Position numbers and translations under genes: made by a program. Shown here one piece after another: positions 1 to 11,843 of a DNA stretch of 64,000 nucleotides. This stretch comes from Oxalobacter sp. OttesenSCG-928-P03 (GTDB taxonomy: Bacteria; Pseudomonadota; Gammaproteobacteria; Burkholderiales; Burkholderiaceae_D), in the NCBI GenBank assembly GCA_030269625.1, contig JAJDFZ010000003.1, positions 24,055 to 88,054 of the forward strand, read 5' to 3'. Numbering within the stretch: the first letter of the stretch is position 1; each line of letters starts with the position of its first letter. The notes under the pieces are model-generated. The model saw only the letters and a list, made by a program, of their open reading frames with translations, had not been told where the DNA came from and made no database searches.

Positions 1-236
1 CCCGTTGCCGGGATTGCCTGCATGGCGAGTTGCCAGAAACGGTCAAGTTCCCGGGCGGGTATGCCGGCAAGTATTTTACTGCTTTCGATAAAGCGGTTCC
101 TGTGCAGTTCAGGGGCGCGCGCCAGGCCGTTATCGACGAAAAAGGAATCCGCAACAAGCAGCTTTTCCGGCATATCTTCGACAGGGCGCAACTGTCCTTC
201 AGGATGGTAACGATAAACGGTTTGTGGCTTGTCCAT
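1..236 (-). CDS. PabC-like class IV aminotransferase/lyase, 5' part only
   Basis: Only the first 78 codons are inside the window; the gene continues beyond base 1. The ATG is at 234-236, 14 bases after the pabAB stop, so the two are surely co-transcribed. The visible protein has the pattern LLVADSFFVDNG...LHRNRF, which resembles the N-terminal strand and the dimer-face arginine of the class IV PLP enzymes annotated as 4-amino-4-deoxychorismate lyase-like. The PLP lysine would lie outside the window. Its position after a PabA-PabB fusion suggests it completes para-aminobenzoate synthesis by releasing pyruvate from aminodeoxychorismate. The family call rests on a short segment and on context; a branched-chain aminotransferase relative is the main alternative. 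Confidence 0.6.
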   Translation of the reverse strand, partial: MDKPQTVYRYHPEGQLRPVEDMPEKLLVADSFFVDNGLARAPELHRNRFIESSKILAGIPARELDRFWQLAMQAIPAT

Positions 237-250
237 GATTTTCCTGCCAG

Positions 251-2365
251 TCAGTCGGAGAAGGGAAAGTCCGTGTCGAAAAGTGAGAGAAAAGCCTGTG
301 CCTTGACACGGGTTTCCTCAAATTCTTCTTTAGCATCTGAAAGTGCGGTGATGGCGCCACCGACACCAAATGACAGGTGTGTTCCGGCGACAACCAGGGT
401 TCTTATGATAATACTCAGGTCAACGGCGCCGCAAAGGGAAAAATAACCCAGCACGCCGGAGTAAATCCCCCTGGGACCGTTTTCAAGGCAGTCAATGATC
501 TGCAGGGTTCGCCGTTTGGGCGCGCCCGTCATGGATCCTCCGGGAAAGGCCGCGCGAACGCACTGGCTGGCGGAAATCCCGTCCTGTATCCGCGCTCTCA
601 CCGTGCTGACCATCTGATGAACGGTCTGGTAGGATTCAATGTCAAAAAGCCGGGGGACGCTGACCGAGCCGGGTTGTGCGATACGGCCAAGGTCATTGCG
701 GACCAGGTCGACAATCATCAGGTTTTCTGCGCGCTCTTTTTCACTTTCCGACAGTTCCTCTTTCAGTTGCCGGTCCAGCGCGGCATCTGCCGAGCGGGGG
801 CGTGTGCCTTTTATTGGCTTGGATTCAATGATACGGTCACGCGAGATGCGGAGAAAACGCTCAGGGGAGCAGCTCAGGACGGCAATATCATCCAGTTGCA
901 GATAGGCGCCGTAAGGTGCCGGATTGGTTTGCCGCAGCATGCGCCAGATTGTCCAGGGATCGGCAGAGATGTCGGCATAAGCCATGTTGGTCAGGCAGAT
1001 TTCATAGCTTTCGCCCTGTATCAGCGCTTCCTTGCACGCGGTAATGAGGTTGAGATAGGCGGTCTTGCCGTGGCGCAGTTTCAGAGGGCTTTCAAGGGCC
1101 AGCCTGTCCGGTAATGGCGCCAGAACAGGCCATTGGTCTTTGGGCTCACGGAGTTTTTCGGCTGTTTTTTCCAGCCACGTGCGGGCGGCGTCCTGGCATG
1201 ACGACGAGGATAATGCCAAAAGCCAGATGTCGTTTTTTTCATGGTCGATGACCAGGGCGCGGTCACAGAAAACCAGGCAGGCATCCGGCGTGGACGAAGG
1301 CGGTCCTGTTACGGTTTCTGAGAGCGCCTTCATTTCATAGCCGATATAGCCAATCCAGCCCAGGGCAAATTCGAACGGGGTGTCGGGTAGATCAATATGA
1401 TGCTGATCCAGGTCTTTTTCCAGCCAGTCAAAAAAATCATCATGGATATGCCTGGTTTTTCCCTGTACGGTGACAGAGACAAGCTGTTTTTGGACATCCG
1501 CTTTGGCGGTTCGCCCGAGAGGACCGCTCGCATCACACATCATGGAAAAACGGCCGGAACCGTATTCCTGGCGGCTGCTGTCCAGCCAGATGGCGTACGG
1601 GTTTTTCCGGAAAAACAGGTCAAACAGGGTTTCGGCTGGCATGGTACACGCGAGTTGCCGGTGTAATACGGTGTAATGGTTTGTTTGCTCTTTTTCTCCC
1701 TGTTTTTTCAGCATGTAAGGGTAAGCCGAAAGGACGTTATCCAAAAGCGGGAGCGAAGGCGGTATCCGGTTCTCCTGCCGCCATTTTCGTGTGATTGCCA
1801 GGAAATTGGCGAAGAGGGTTTCGCCATGTTCTGTACAGATGGATTCAGGATGGAACTGTACGCCGAACTGTGGTTTTGTACGATGCCGGGCTGCCATGAT
1901 GAGACCGTCTTCCGACCAGGCGATGGCCTCCATTTCTTCAGGCAGGTCATAGGCGGCAAGAGAATGATAGCGGACGGCCGAAAAAGGGGAGGGAATGTCT
2001 TCAAATAGCCGGGAAGAGCCATGCGTGATGGCGGATAGGCGTCCATGACGCGGTTCGGGGGCGAGATCAATGCGCGCACCATATTGTGCGCAGATTCCCT
2101 GATGCCCCAGGCAGATACCCAGTATGGGGATATCGGCTGTCCGGATGATGTTGCTGCATATGCCAAAATCAGCCTGTCTTTGTGGTCTGCCGGGGCCCGG
2201 AGAAATGACGACGTTGTCAAAATACCGCAGATGTGCCTCTTGCCATGCCGTTTCGTCATTGCGTATCACGACAGGTGGCATGCCATTGACGCGGGTGATG
2301 AGGTGGTACAGGTTGTGGGTGAAGGAGTCGTAATTATCAATAAGCAGGGTTCTTGCCGATGTCAC
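251..2365 (-). CDS. pabAB: fused aminodeoxychorismate synthase, PabA-PabB
   Basis: 704 residues with a GTG start at 2363-2365. Residues 1 to about 195 are a class I glutamine amidotransferase: oxyanion motif SPGPG near 55-59, nucleophile Cys85 in GICLGHQG, and the His/Glu pair in FHPES near 175. The rest is a chorismate-binding domain with PIKGTRPR, where the lysine is typical of PabB and is alanine in TrpE, plus DLVRNDLGR and PGGSMTGAPK. Together these convert chorismate and glutamine to 4-amino-4-deoxychorismate for folate synthesis in the cytoplasm. Anthranilate synthase TrpE-TrpG is the alternative, but the PIKGT lysine and the PabC-like gene just downstream argue against it. It lies 10 bases after the methyltransferase stop. 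Confidence 0.9.
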   Translation of the reverse strand: MTSARTLLIDNYDSFTHNLYHLITRVNGMPPVVIRNDETAWQEAHLRYFDNVVISPGPGRPQRQADFGICSNIIRTADIPILGICLGHQGICAQYGARIDLAPEPRHGRLSAITHGSSRLFEDIPSPFSAVRYHSLAAYDLPEEMEAIAWSEDGLIMAARHRTKPQFGVQFHPESICTEHGETLFANFLAITRKWRQENRIPPSLPLLDNVLSAYPYMLKKQGEKEQTNHYTVLHRQLACTMPAETLFDLFFRKNPYAIWLDSSRQEYGSGRFSMMCDASGPLGRTAKADVQKQLVSVTVQGKTRHIHDDFFDWLEKDLDQHHIDLPDTPFEFALGWIGYIGYEMKALSETVTGPPSSTPDACLVFCDRALVIDHEKNDIWLLALSSSSCQDAARTWLEKTAEKLREPKDQWPVLAPLPDRLALESPLKLRHGKTAYLNLITACKEALIQGESYEICLTNMAYADISADPWTIWRMLRQTNPAPYGAYLQLDDIAVLSCSPERFLRISRDRIIESKPIKGTRPRSADAALDRQLKEELSESEKERAENLMIVDLVRNDLGRIAQPGSVSVPRLFDIESYQTVHQMVSTVRARIQDGISASQCVRAAFPGGSMTGAPKRRTLQIIDCLENGPRGIYSGVLGYFSLCGAVDLSIIIRTLVVAGTHLSFGVGGAITALSDAKEEFEETRVKAQAFLSLFDTDFPFSD

Positions 2366-2375
2366 GATTCACCTG

Positions 2376-3611
2376 TTATTTTTTTCCGGAATCCGCTTCG
2401 GTTGTGTTAATGCTGCCGGCAGGCTTGCGCCGGTTTGAGCCGGCTATCATGTCAAAGCGAAAGAGGCGGCACTCGATTGCGCCATTGTAAAAAGGGGTTT
2501 TTCTCGATTCTTTAAGGCGCAGCATGCGGGGGACATCCAGGTCAGCCGTAAAGAGGTAGACCTGCCATCCGGCAAAACGCTGCTTGAGGGTGGTTCCCAG
2601 GGCGTTGTAGAAAAGCCCGGCCATTTCTTCTGCAGCCTGGGTGCGGTCACCGCGGACTCCAATGCGTTCGCCATAAGGCGGGTTGGTCAGGATGATGCCG
2701 GGTATATCGGTGGGCGGCTGGACTTCCTGTGCCTCGATCTGCTTGAGGGGGACATCGATAGGGATGCCTGCAGCGGCAATATTGTGGCGGGCCATGGAGA
2801 TCATGTCACCGGAGATATCGCTGCCAAAAAGGGTGGGTTCGGCAGGCAGTGGCCGGGGTTTGCAGGCGGCCTTCATGGCTTCCCATTTTTCCGGGGCAAA
2901 CCCTTTCAGATTCTCAAAGGCAAAGTGACGGTTCATGCCGGGCGGAATACCTGCCAGTATCTGGGCGGCTTCTGCCAGGATGGTGCCGGAACCGCACATC
3001 GGATCGAACAGGATCATACCGGGTTTCCAGCCGGCCACGCGCAAAAGGCCTGCGGCCAGGTTTTCGCGCAGTGGCGCGTCGCCTGTACGGGTGCGCCAGC
3101 CGCGCTTGAAAAGCGATTCGCCGGAGGTATCAATATAGAGGGTGACATGGCTGGCATTCAGAAAGGCGGCGATGCGGACGTCCGGTGTTTTGGTGTCAAT
3201 GGAGGGGCGCTTGCCGAAACGGTTGCGGTAATGGTCGACAACGGCATCCTTGATTTTCAGTGTGGTAAAGCTGATGCTTTTCAGTGGCGATTTGATGGCG
3301 GTGACATCAATCCGGATGGTGCAGTCCACGTCGAACCAGTTTTCCCATTTCTGGGCAAGGGCCAGGTTGTAGATATCATCCTCATGCCGGTAAGAGCCTT
3401 GCGCGATACGAAGCAGAACACGTGAAGCGATCCGGGCATGCAGGTTGATGAGCCAGCCATCTTCCATGCTGCCGGAGCAGTGCACACCGCCCGGAACCTG
3501 GGCATGGATTTGCAGTGAGGTGCTTTTTTCGGCGATTTCGCCCAGTTCTTCTGCAAGCGGGGCTTCCAGTCCGCGTGGACAGGTGCAGAAGTAGGAATAG
3601 TTGACTGACAT
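2376..3611 (-). CDS. THUMP-domain 23S rRNA guanine-N2 methyltransferase (RlmL N-terminal type)
   Basis: 411 residues. The frame stays open upstream to a TTG at 3644, but I chose the ATG at 3609-3611 because the homologous core begins at MSVNYSYF and an AAAGGG lies just ahead. Order: a short ferredoxin-like/THUMP region over roughly residues 1-165, then a Rossmann methyltransferase with the SAM motif DPMCGSGT near 200 and the catalytic NPPYGER near 312, the signature of N2-guanine methylation. The single-module length matches the stand-alone relatives of the N-terminal half of E. coli RlmL (m2G2445), not the 700-residue fused RlmKL. The exact target base is inferred from family only. A hairpin lies between this gene and proA. 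Confidence 0.85.
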   Translation of the reverse strand: MSVNYSYFCTCPRGLEAPLAEELGEIAEKSTSLQIHAQVPGGVHCSGSMEDGWLINLHARIASRVLLRIAQGSYRHEDDIYNLALAQKWENWFDVDCTIRIDVTAIKSPLKSISFTTLKIKDAVVDHYRNRFGKRPSIDTKTPDVRIAAFLNASHVTLYIDTSGESLFKRGWRTRTGDAPLRENLAAGLLRVAGWKPGMILFDPMCGSGTILAEAAQILAGIPPGMNRHFAFENLKGFAPEKWEAMKAACKPRPLPAEPTLFGSDISGDMISMARHNIAAAGIPIDVPLKQIEAQEVQPPTDIPGIILTNPPYGERIGVRGDRTQAAEEMAGLFYNALGTTLKQRFAGWQVYLFTADLDVPRMLRLKESRKTPFYNGAIECRLFRFDMIAGSNRRKPAGSINTTEADSGKK

Positions 3612-3633
3612 GGTGAACCCTTTTTCCGTAAAG

Positions 3634-3658
3634 ACGGGATTCAACCGCTGAATCCCGT
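3634..3658 (-). other. perfect hairpin between proA and the methyltransferase gene
   Basis: A 10-base perfect inverted repeat (ACGGGATTCA and its complement) with a 5-base loop sits between the proA stop and the methyltransferase start at 3611. The minus-strand sequence that follows is CTTTACGG, without a real T-run, so it does not look like a full intrinsic terminator. It could cause partial termination, stabilise the upstream mRNA, or mark RNA processing. Confidence 0.6.
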
Positions 3659-3668
3659 GGTATTTGAC

Positions 3669-4934
3669 TTACTTCCTGATTTCGCCGTGCCCCAGCACGA
3701 CATACTTTTGTGAGGTCAGGCCTTCAAGGCCGACAGGCCCGCGTGCGTGCAGCTTGTCATTCGATATCCCGATTTCAGCGCCCAGCCCGTATTCGAAACC
3801 ATCGGCAAAACGGGTGGAGGCGTTGACCATGACCGAGGCGGAATCAACTTCACGAAGAAAGCGTGTGGCATGGCTGTAATTTTCTGTGATGATCGAGTCG
3901 GTATGCCGGGATGACCAGGTGTTGATGTGATCGATGGCTTCATCCAGTCCCTCCACCACGCGGACAGCGAGAATCGGGGCAAGGTATTCGGTTTGCCAGT
4001 CTTCTTCTGTGGCGGCTTTCAGGTAGGGATAGCCTTTGAGAATTCCCATGGCCGTTTCGTCGCAGCGCAGCTCGACCTTTTCTGTTTCATAAAGTTTTGC
4101 CAGCTCGGGCAGAACCTGTGCTGCCATGTTGCGGGAGACAAGAAGCGTTTCCATGGTATTGCAGGTGCCGTACCGCTGGCATTTTGCATTGAAGGAAACA
4201 GTCAGTGCCTTGGCAATATCGGCCGTGTCGTCAATATAGACATGGCAGATGCCGTCCAGGTGCTTGATCATCGGAACACGGGAATCCCGCATCAGGCGTT
4301 CAATCAGGCCTTTGCCGCCACGCGGAACGATGACGTCAACATATTCCGGCATGGAAATCAGTTCTCCCACAGCAGCCCGGTCAGTGGTTTCGACAACCTG
4401 CACAGTCGTTTCAGGCAGGCCGGCGCTGGCAAGGCCTTCGCAAACCAGTGCTGCCAGCGCCTGGTTGCAATGGATCGCTTCGGATCCGCCACGCAAAATG
4501 GTGGCATTGCCGCTCTTGATGCAAAGCCCGGCAGCATCAACGGTTACATTGGGGCGGGCTTCATAAATAATGCCGATGACACCCAGCGGTACGCGCATCT
4601 GGCCGACCTGGATGCCGCTTGGGCGGTATTTGAGGTTGGTGACTTCGCCAACAGGATCCGGCAGGGCCGCTATTTGCTCAAGTCCTTCTGCCATGGTGGC
4701 AATGCCGGCCGGTGTCAGTGTCAGGCGGTCAAGCAATGCTGCTTCCAGACCATTGACACGGGCAGCGGCAAGGTCTTTTTCATTGGCTGCCAGCAGAAGG
4801 GAGGCATCACGCCGGATGGCGGAAGCAATGGCGGCAAGCGCCTGGTTTTTGACAGCCGTATCGGCTTTTGCCATGACACGGGATGCCTGGCGTGCCTGCC
4901 TGCCGATTCGGCTCATGTATTCCCGGATATCCAT
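3669..4934 (-). CDS. proA: gamma-glutamyl phosphate reductase
   Basis: 421 residues, the usual length for ProA (E. coli 417). It reduces gamma-glutamyl phosphate to glutamate-5-semialdehyde with NADPH, the second step of proline synthesis, in the cytoplasm. The aldehyde-dehydrogenase fold is recognised from [13 protein letters not shown] near 125-137, [10 protein letters not shown] near 141-150, and catalytic Cys258 in [10 protein letters not shown]. The C-terminal [12 protein letters not shown] segment is typical. The proB kinase is not beside it. The start at 4934 matches family N-termini. It follows holA by 55 bases, so it may share that transcript. Confidence 0.97.
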   Translation of the reverse strand: MDIREYMSRIGRQARQASRVMAKADTAVKNQALAAIASAIRRDASLLLAANEKDLAAARVNGLEAALLDRLTLTPAGIATMAEGLEQIAALPDPVGEVTNLKYRPSGIQVGQMRVPLGVIGIIYEARPNVTVDAAGLCIKSGNATILRGGSEAIHCNQALAALVCEGLASAGLPETTVQVVETTDRAAVGELISMPEYVDVIVPRGGKGLIERLMRDSRVPMIKHLDGICHVYIDDTADIAKALTVSFNAKCQRYGTCNTMETLLVSRNMAAQVLPELAKLYETEKVELRCDETAMGILKGYPYLKAATEEDWQTEYLAPILAVRVVEGLDEAIDHINTWSSRHTDSIITENYSHATRFLREVDSASVMVNASTRFADGFEYGLGAEIGISNDKLHARGPVGLEGLTSQKYVVLGHGEIRK

Positions 4935-4989
4935 AATTCAAGTCAGGCGGTTGCCTGTGATAAGCAATAAAAACAAGATTGTACGCGTT

Positions 4990-6021
4990 TTAGGCGTTTT
5001 TTGTGCCACTTTGGGTTATCGTCAGGCCCAATTGGAGCAGGGCATCCCAGGCGTCATCCACCAGCGTATCAACACGAAGGCCCTTGACGATTTTATCAAC
5101 CTGGGCTGCCTGTTGCAGTGCCTGGCGGAGCGTTTCTCCTCTCAGGCGGCGAAGCGCCGTTGTGAGCAGTTTTTCACGCGGGCCCCAGATACGCAGGCTT
5201 TTCATCAGCGGCCCGGCCGCCTGGCCCTGTGCGATGCCGGTCTGAAGTCTCAACAGCATGCGGATTTCTTCCGTGATTGCCCACAGGACAAGGGGAAGCG
5301 GCTCACCTTCGCCCTTTAGCCCCTCCATCATCCGGACAAAGCGGGAAGTGTTGCCCGTCAGCATGGCTTCGTTGAGTTTGAATACATCATAACGTGCCAC
5401 GTTCAGGACGGCATCCCTGATTTGTTCAAAATCAAGGCGGCCTTCCGGATAGAGAAGGCCAAGCTTGCGGATTTCCTGATGGGCCGCCAGCAGGTTGCCT
5501 TCAACCCGGTTGACGAGAAATTCGATGCTTTTGGTGTCTGCGCTCTGCTTTTGGGACTGAAGGCGGGATGCGATCCATCCACCCAGCTGTGCGCGTTCAA
5601 CAACCGGAATATCAATGTAGACAGCGGCTTTTTGCAGGGCGCTGACCCAGGCGGATTTCTGTGTTGCCCAATCCAGCTTCGGCAGGGTGATCAGGGTGAC
5701 ATTGTCCGGGTGCAGTTCGGCAGCATAATGCTGCAGGGCCTGGCTGCCTTCTTTTCCGGGGCGACCTGTCGGGATACGCAGTTCGATCAGTTTTTTGTCA
5801 CCGAAAAGCGACATGGCACTGTTGGCAGCCTGCAGCTCGCCCCATTTGAAACTGCGCTCAACCGTCAGGATTTCGCGCTCGGTACAGCCGTGTTTCCTGG
5901 CGGCTTCCCGGATTTTGTCTGCGGCTTCCAGCAAAAGAAGATGCTCGTCGCTGGTGATGACATACAGCGGGGCCAGTTCCTTCTGAAGGTGGGCATCGAG
6001 GGCTTCCGGTCTCAGTTGCAT
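4990..6021 (-). CDS. holA: DNA polymerase III subunit delta
   Basis: 343 residues, the normal size for HolA. It is the clamp-loader subunit that opens the beta sliding clamp. The N-terminal part shows the family pattern (MQLRPEALDAHLQKELAPLYVI...GDE-like turn, then LLLLEAADKIR), followed by FGDKKLIELRIPTGRPG and the helical collar region with LWAITEEIRMLLRLQ. There is no Walker A, as expected for the delta subunit. lptE ends 25 bases upstream of its ATG; the leuS-lptE-holA order is widely conserved in proteobacteria and supports both calls. Confidence 0.95.
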   Translation of the reverse strand: MQLRPEALDAHLQKELAPLYVITSDEHLLLLEAADKIREAARKHGCTEREILTVERSFKWGELQAANSAMSLFGDKKLIELRIPTGRPGKEGSQALQHYAAELHPDNVTLITLPKLDWATQKSAWVSALQKAAVYIDIPVVERAQLGGWIASRLQSQKQSADTKSIEFLVNRVEGNLLAAHQEIRKLGLLYPEGRLDFEQIRDAVLNVARYDVFKLNEAMLTGNTSRFVRMMEGLKGEGEPLPLVLWAITEEIRMLLRLQTGIAQGQAAGPLMKSLRIWGPREKLLTTALRRLRGETLRQALQQAAQVDKIVKGLRVDTLVDDAWDALLQLGLTITQSGTKNA

Positions 6022-6046
6022 GCGATTGCGTCAGGTCAAAGCGGTT

Positions 6047-6589
6047 TTACAGTTCGGGTTCGCGGCCTGCGGACAGGCCCCTGTCCACCTCGATATTGGC
6101 CAACCGGCGGATGACCTGCAGCATGACATCATTTTCCATGTCTTCGTACAGCATATCTTCTTCTTTTTGCTTGGCGTAGGCCTGTGATTCGCTGTAGGTC
6201 AGGGTACGTCTCAACCGGATTTGTACCGTGTCCATCAGGATGTTGTTTTCGCGATCCTTGACCTGGAAGCGGAATGTATAAAATAACGCATACTCACGTG
6301 TCCGGCCTGCTGTACTGAGGGAAAGGGTTTCCCGTTCTCTTTCGCGCTCCAGGATTTCCAACTGGGCGTCGGCTTGTTTTTTGTCATTGATCACCTTGGT
6401 GCCGGTGCTCTCGATTTGCCGTTTGAGCGTCGCCCCAAACAGGTCATTTGTCTCCACATTAATGTACAGCGTTTCAAAAGGCAGCCTGAAATCACCGGCC
6501 GAACCGCGCAGGGCAAAGCCACAGGCAGAAAGCAGGAACAGGCTGGCCACAAGGAGCAGCAGGCCGGAAATGGTGTGATAACGTCTCAT
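6047..6589 (-). CDS. lptE: LPS assembly lipoprotein LptE
   Basis: 180 residues from the ATG at 6587-6589; a longer frame reaches 6652 but overlaps leuS and hides the signal peptide. The N-terminus is a lipoprotein signal: basic MRRYH, a hydrophobic stretch, and lipobox LLSAC with Cys near residue 22, followed by GFALRGS, the hallmark of LptE/RlpB. The mature protein plugs the LptD barrel in the outer membrane and helps deliver lipopolysaccharide to the surface. It starts 25 bases after leuS and ends 25 bases before holA, the classical order. Confidence 0.93.
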   Translation of the reverse strand: MRRYHTISGLLLLVASLFLLSACGFALRGSAGDFRLPFETLYINVETNDLFGATLKRQIESTGTKVINDKKQADAQLEILERERERETLSLSTAGRTREYALFYTFRFQVKDRENNILMDTVQIRLRRTLTYSESQAYAKQKEEDMLYEDMENDVMLQVIRRLANIEVDRGLSAGREPEL

Positions 6590-6614
6590 GTGCAGGTTAT
6601 CCTGTGTGTGTGCC

Positions 6615-9341
<2,727 letters not shown>

Positions 9342-9401
9342 TTAATATCAACCTGCTTTCGGAGAGGCTGCATGTGCCAGGCCGGGGAAGCAGAAAAATG
9401 G

Positions 9402-10205
9402 TTAGCTGTCTTTCAGGCCCAGCACATCCTGCATGTCAAAGAGGCCGGTTGTCTTGTCTGCAAGAAAACGCGCCGCCCTCAGGCTCCCAAGCGCATAGGA
9501 CACGCGGCTGGCTGATTTATGGGTGATTTCAATGCGTTCACCGATACCGGCAAAGAGAACCGTATGATCGCCAATGATGTCCCCCCCCCTTACTGTTGCA
9601 AAGCCAATCGTCGATGGATCGCGTTCGCCTGTGATGCCTTCGCGTGTAAACGTGCCGCATTCCCGCAGATCGCGGCCCAGCGCATCTGCGATGACTTCTC
9701 CCATTTTGAGTGCCGTGCCGGAAGGGGCGTCGATTTTGTGGCGGTGATGTGCCTCGATAATCTCGATGTCGTAACCCTGCGAGAAATTCCTGGCGGCCAG
9801 TTCCAGGAGCTTCATCGTGACATTGACGCCAACGCTCATGTTCGGGGCAAAGACAATGGCAATTTTTTTTACAGCCTCCGCGATCCGTGCCTTGCCTGCA
9901 TCGTCAAAACCGGTTGTGCCGATAATCATCCTGATGCCATGCTGCTCACAGTAAGCCAGATGATCCAGCGTGCCTTCCGGCCGGGTAAAGTCGATCAGGT
10001 ATTCGGCATCTTTCAGGCTTTTTGAGATATCGGATTCGATCAGAATACCGGTTTGCCTGCCGAGAAAAAGGCCGGCATCGTTACCGATACTCGCCGAACC
10101 GGCAACATCCAGTGCACCCACCAGGGTGGCGTCTTCAGCATCCAGAACCGTTTCGATCAGCATGCGTCCCATGCGGCCGCTGGCTCCTGCAATGGCGATT
10201 TTCAT
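9402..10205 (-). CDS. dapB: 4-hydroxy-tetrahydrodipicolinate reductase
   Basis: 267 residues from the ATG at 10203-10205. A second ATG nine bases upstream (10214) is only 1 base from the AAGGA ribosome site, while 10205 is 10 bases from it, so I prefer 10205. The protein begins [15 protein letters not shown], the NAD(P)-binding loop, and contains the catalytic [13 protein letters not shown] motif and [13 protein letters not shown]. It works in the diaminopimelate/lysine pathway that feeds peptidoglycan; lysA, a later step, is at 58.7 kb. The RGG codons are written AGG-GGG-GGG, giving a nine-base G run at 9581-9589. It lies 15 bases downstream of bamE. Confidence 0.95.
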   Translation of the reverse strand: MKIAIAGASGRMGRMLIETVLDAEDATLVGALDVAGSASIGNDAGLFLGRQTGILIESDISKSLKDAEYLIDFTRPEGTLDHLAYCEQHGIRMIIGTTGFDDAGKARIAEAVKKIAIVFAPNMSVGVNVTMKLLELAARNFSQGYDIEIIEAHHRHKIDAPSGTALKMGEVIADALGRDLRECGTFTREGITGERDPSTIGFATVRGGDIIGDHTVLFAGIGERIEITHKSASRVSYALGSLRAARFLADKTTGLFDMQDVLGLKDS

Positions 10206-10220
10206 TGAATTCATTTCCTT

Positions 10221-11270
10221 TTACTGTGGTTGCATCAATTCGTGGAGCTGCATGGTTGAGTTGGGCGCCGCCCTGAAGTCTTCATCCGGCTCATCATCGT
10301 CCCGTGTAACCGTCGTTGCCGCTCTTCTTGGTTCGGCCTGCCTGGCCGGTTCCGGCGTATAAGTTCGAACAGGTTCAGCCCCGGTTGTCGCAGAAGTGGT
10401 TTCTGTTGTCCGGGGTGAAACAGGTTCGCTTTCCTGGCGATCCGTCTCGACCGGAGCCGCGCGATACTCGTCTGTTTGCACCGGTTGTGCTTCGGTTGTG
10501 GATGGTGCTGTTTCCCGGGGTTCGGAACGATAGGTTTCCACCGGGGTTGTTTCGGTGGTATCTGTTACCGGTTCGCCGCGATAGCCTTCATGCGACTCGG
10601 GGTCTGTCTCAGGCGTTTCGGTTGTTGCCGGTGTGGCGTCAGGGGCCAACGTTGTTGTGGTATCGGTTGAAACCGGAACAACAGCATCCTGTTCAGCGGC
10701 GGCTTTTTCGTCGCTGTCTTTTACTTTCTTCTTGGGCGCCGGTCCGGCGATGGCCTCAAGGTATTGTGTTTCATCCGGCAGCGGATCATTGACAATGCGT
10801 GTGACACGATTGTCTTCGAAATAGAGGATGACGCGATTGTTGGTGATTTTGCCGCTCGGCTTTTGCAGGCGGAAAATATAGTCCCAGCGTGCGGCATGGA
10901 AAATGTCGGTCAGAAGCGGGGTTCCCAAGGCAAAACGAACCTGTTCCTTGGTCATGCCAGGCTGTACTTTTTCCAGCATTTCCTGCGAGACAAAATTGCC
11001 CTGCTGGATATCGATCCGGTATGGGGTAATGATATTGAGCAGCTTCTGCACGCCGGTGGCTTCGGCAGAATCCAGTGCCGGATTCCGGGCCAGTTCGCTG
11101 AAAGAGGTTTGTCCTGCGCTGTCAGATGAGATGGGGACGCCTTTGCCCGCATTTTCCTGAACCGGCTCGCCGAGGAAGGTTTTTTTCGCCGTGACACCGC
11201 AACCGGTAAGCAGAAAGGCCGCCACAAGCAGGGCTGACAGGGGCCATTTTGAAGACAATGTTGTGTGCAT
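10221..11270 (-). CDS. bamE: outer membrane assembly lipoprotein BamE with long Thr/Pro/Glu-rich tail
   Basis: 349 residues from the ATG at 11268-11270, which places a lipoprotein signal at the N-terminus with lipobox LLTGC (Cys near residue 24). Residues about 75-150 are the SmpA/OmlA (BamE) domain: IQQGNFV, LEKVQPGMTKEQVRFALGTP and the WDYIFRL strand. BamE supports the BAM complex that inserts beta-barrels in the outer membrane. The domain normally fills most of a protein of 110-180 residues; here some 190 further residues are low-complexity, rich in Thr, Pro, Glu and Ala, with a degenerate YRxEP repeat. That tail is seen, its role is unknown. It is divergent from fur, a betaproteobacterial arrangement. 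Confidence 0.9.
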   Translation of the reverse strand: MHTTLSSKWPLSALLVAAFLLTGCGVTAKKTFLGEPVQENAGKGVPISSDSAGQTSFSELARNPALDSAEATGVQKLLNIITPYRIDIQQGNFVSQEMLEKVQPGMTKEQVRFALGTPLLTDIFHAARWDYIFRLQKPSGKITNNRVILYFEDNRVTRIVNDPLPDETQYLEAIAGPAPKKKVKDSDEKAAAEQDAVVPVSTDTTTTLAPDATPATTETPETDPESHEGYRGEPVTDTTETTPVETYRSEPRETAPSTTEAQPVQTDEYRAAPVETDRQESEPVSPRTTETTSATTGAEPVRTYTPEPARQAEPRRAATTVTRDDDEPDEDFRAAPNSTMQLHELMQPQ

Positions 11271-11298
11271 TGTACGATTTAATCCTTGTTGCAATTCA

Positions 11299-11327
11299 TT
11301 GAGCTGGACAAACAAACACTATATGAT
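11299..11327 (+). promoter_or_regulatory. sigma-70-type promoter for fur
   Basis: TTGAGC, a 17-base spacer and TATGAT lie in the divergent bamE-fur spacer, about 50 bases ahead of the fur ATG. The spacing is ideal and both hexamers match consensus at four or five of six positions. Inferred from sequence only. Confidence 0.6.
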
Positions 11328-11379
11328 AAAGCAGATGGGAAAAATAGGAAGGATTTTGTGCTTTTAACCATATTTCATC

Positions 11380-11826
11380 ATGAGCAAAAACATTACTGAA
11401 AACAATAATCCGGCTGAACTCAAGGCCAGTGGACTCAAGGCGACTCAGCCCCGGCTGAAAATTCTGGAGATTTTTCAGCAGAATCCGGTTCGTCATTTGA
11501 GTGCGGAAGATATTTACCGCCTGCTGGTAGCGGATAATCTGGAAATCGGCCTGGCGACAGTATATCGGGTGCTGACGCAGTTTGAGCAGGCGGGCCTTCT
11601 GACGCGCAATCATTTTGAGGCGGGCAAGGCCGTCTATGAGCTTAATGAAGGGACGCATCACGATCATATCGTCTGCCTGAAATGCGGCAGGGTTGAGGAA
11701 TTTCATGATGACAAGATAGAAAAACGTCAGCGTGAAATGGCGCGGGAACATGGTTTTGAAATGGTGGATCATACGCTGGCACTCTATGGCTACTGCGTTC
11801 CTGCATGTAATAAGCCAAAAAGCTAG
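11380..11826 (+). CDS. fur: ferric uptake regulator Fur
   Basis: 148 residues, typical of Fur. The N-terminal winged helix contains [17 protein letters not shown] and the recognition region [18 protein letters not shown]. Metal-binding signatures follow: HHDH at 93-96, Cys99 and Cys102 (CLKC), His109, and a second CxxxC near the C-terminus (YGYCVPAC). With Fe2+ bound it would repress iron-uptake genes; a probable target, feoAB, lies at 18.6-20.8 kb. It is followed after 17 bases by the RMD1-family gene, probably in the same transcript. Confidence 0.97.
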   Translation: MSKNITENNNPAELKASGLKATQPRLKILEIFQQNPVRHLSAEDIYRLLVADNLEIGLATVYRVLTQFEQAGLLTRNHFEAGKAVYELNEGTHHDHIVCLKCGRVEEFHDDKIEKRQREMAREHGFEMVDHTLALYGYCVPACNKPKS

Positions 11827-11843
11827 CATGACAGGAATAAAGG

